In this document: positions 5,017-5,285 of the stretch, piece by piece
Layout of the letters: the number at the start of each line of letters is the position of its first letter
Numbering within the stretch: position 1 is the first letter of the stretch
From: Pseudomonadota bacterium
GTDB taxonomy: Bacteria > Pseudomonadota > Alphaproteobacteria > Sphingomonadales > Sphingomonadaceae
Length of the DNA stretch: 5,285 nucleotides
Assembly (NCBI GenBank): GCA_030271565.1
Contig: JARXKR010000158.1
Coordinates: 1 to 5,285 of the forward strand
Reading direction: 5' to 3'
Notes under the pieces: generated by a model
Database searches by the model: none
Seen by the model: the letters and a program-made list of their open reading frames with translations, nothing else
What the model was told of the DNA's origin: nothing
Program-made: the position numbers and the translations under genes

Positions 5017-5184
5017 AGCGAAGAGTCCTCGCGGCCACACCACTACATATCGAGTCCGCTCCCACGCCCGGGACTCCATATGCTGTGCCGGACTCGTTTC
5101 GTTCTCCTTTTCTTGACCCAATTTTAACCACGAATCGCTAGGATTCCAGCGCGATTCCGCTTGACGGCGGTTGCGGCAGGACTC
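5006..5184. promoter_or_regulatory. GANTC-dense intergenic region, possible CcrM-regulated promoter
   Basis: Nine GANTC sites, the recognition sequence of the alphaproteobacterial cell-cycle methyltransferase CcrM, start at 5006, 5023, 5052, 5072, 5091, 5132, 5142, 5153 and 5180; another is at 4895. I find only four in the rest of the window (82, 202, 547, 4410), two of them in repeat copy 1. The stretch 5100-5160 is also visibly richer in A and T than its surroundings. Such clusters are known in promoters sensed by CcrM and GcrA. In several alphaproteobacteria I recall rnhB lying next to ccrM, whose own leader is methylation-controlled, so the unseen gene to the right may be ccrM; that is inference. 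No other gene is supported between 5015 and 5160. Confidence 0.5.
5113..5142 (+). promoter_or_regulatory. Weak candidate promoter with a CtrA-like half site
   Basis: TTGACC (5113-5118) resembles a -35 box and GCTAGG (5137-5142) part of the alphaproteobacterial -10 pattern GCTANAWC, 18 bases apart, which is not ideal. TTAACCAC (5124-5131) between them resembles a CtrA half site; a full TTAA-N7-TTAA site is absent. Two GANTC sites overlap or abut the -10. Suggestive only. Confidence 0.2.
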
Positions 5185-5285
5185 ACCCTGTGGATAACTT
5201 TGGGGGGATTTTCGGCGGTCATGGGTCAGTTGCTGGTAGGCGAAAAGGCGCATCTGCGCGCCGCCAAGGAAGTTGTGCGGCCCGA
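5161..5285 (+). CDS. Possible 5' end of an unidentified gene, running off the window
   Basis: The frame containing TTG at 5161 and ATG at 5221 is open from 5128 to the window end. From the TTG it reads a hydrophobic stretch (TAVAAGLTLWITLGGFSAVM) that could be a membrane helix, followed by GQLLVGEKAHLRAAKEVVRP. From the ATG only 21 residues are visible, with third positions mostly G or C, as in the neighbours; before the ATG the third positions are less biased, which favours non-coding leader there. No Shine-Dalgarno is clear for either start and I recognise no family. It does not resemble the start of CcrM, so if ccrM is next it must begin later or in another frame. Confidence 0.25.
   Translation, partial: MTAVAAGLTLWITLGGFSAVMGQLLVGEKAHLRAAKEVVRP
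5189..5197 (-). promoter_or_regulatory. Perfect DnaA-box match
   Basis: TGTGGATAA on the plus strand is the complement of the strong DnaA box TTATCCACA, 5 bases after the last GANTC site (5180-5184). One box does not make an origin, but DnaA also acts as a transcription factor in alphaproteobacteria, so it may regulate a gene to the right. Chance occurrence cannot be excluded. Confidence 0.4.

Noticed and set aside
5006..5197. Chromosomal replication origin
   Set aside because: Only one DnaA box is visible, without a clear AT-rich unwinding region or typical origin neighbours; the GANTC cluster fits a promoter at least as well.
4711..5253. 180-residue minus-strand frame across the rnhB end and the following intergenic region
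   Set aside because: Half is antisense to rnhB and the rest is read from the family A repeat; no domain or ribosome binding site is seen.

Overview
The window is a GC-rich stretch of an alphaproteobacterial chromosome. The protein sequences, the DUF1285–CoA pyrophosphatase–CCA-adding enzyme gene order and a cluster of GANTC (CcrM methylation) sites best fit a sphingomonad, perhaps Erythrobacteraceae; this is inference from family resemblance, not a database match.

Layout. Five genes lie on the minus strand and read right to left: a PQQ-dependent sugar dehydrogenase-like lipoprotein (4258-3107), a GNAT acetyltransferase (3067-2549), a DUF1285 protein (2384-1845), a Nudix CoA pyrophosphatase (1848-1267, overlapping DUF1285 by 4 bases) and the CCA tRNA nucleotidyltransferase (GTG start at 1103, running off the left edge). 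On the plus strand, ribonuclease HII (rnhB, 4257-4892) diverges from the dehydrogenase; the two predicted ATG codons share two bases in a CATG palindrome. From 4893 to 5285 there is no certain gene: a palindromic repeat that doubles as a terminator, then an AT-richer leader-like region dense in GANTC sites, a perfect DnaA-box match, and perhaps the first codons of another gene.

The striking layer is repeats. Three unrelated palindromic, MITE-like families occur in 5.3 kb. Family A (131 and 124 bp, two copies) ends in AGAGTCTCCCCC inverted repeats; one copy lies inside the cca coding sequence, in frame and without a stop, adding about 44 residues to the C-terminal region, and the other directly follows rnhB. 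Family B (150 bp, perfect 29-bp inverted repeat) fills the gap between the Nudix gene and cca. Family C (117 bp, perfect 23-bp inverted repeat) sits between the acetyltransferase and DUF1285 genes. The in-frame family A copy resembles in principle the Rickettsia palindromic elements that insert into genes and are translated.

How the genes work together: cca (tRNA 3'-end synthesis), the Nudix enzyme (coenzyme A turnover) and DUF1285 (unknown) form a tight cluster; the dehydrogenase and acetyltransferase upstream may be cotranscribed with it but share no obvious pathway. RNase HII is a stand-alone housekeeping repair gene whose downstream neighbour is probably controlled by DNA methylation. No transposase, CRISPR array, tRNA, rRNA or recognisable defence system is visible.
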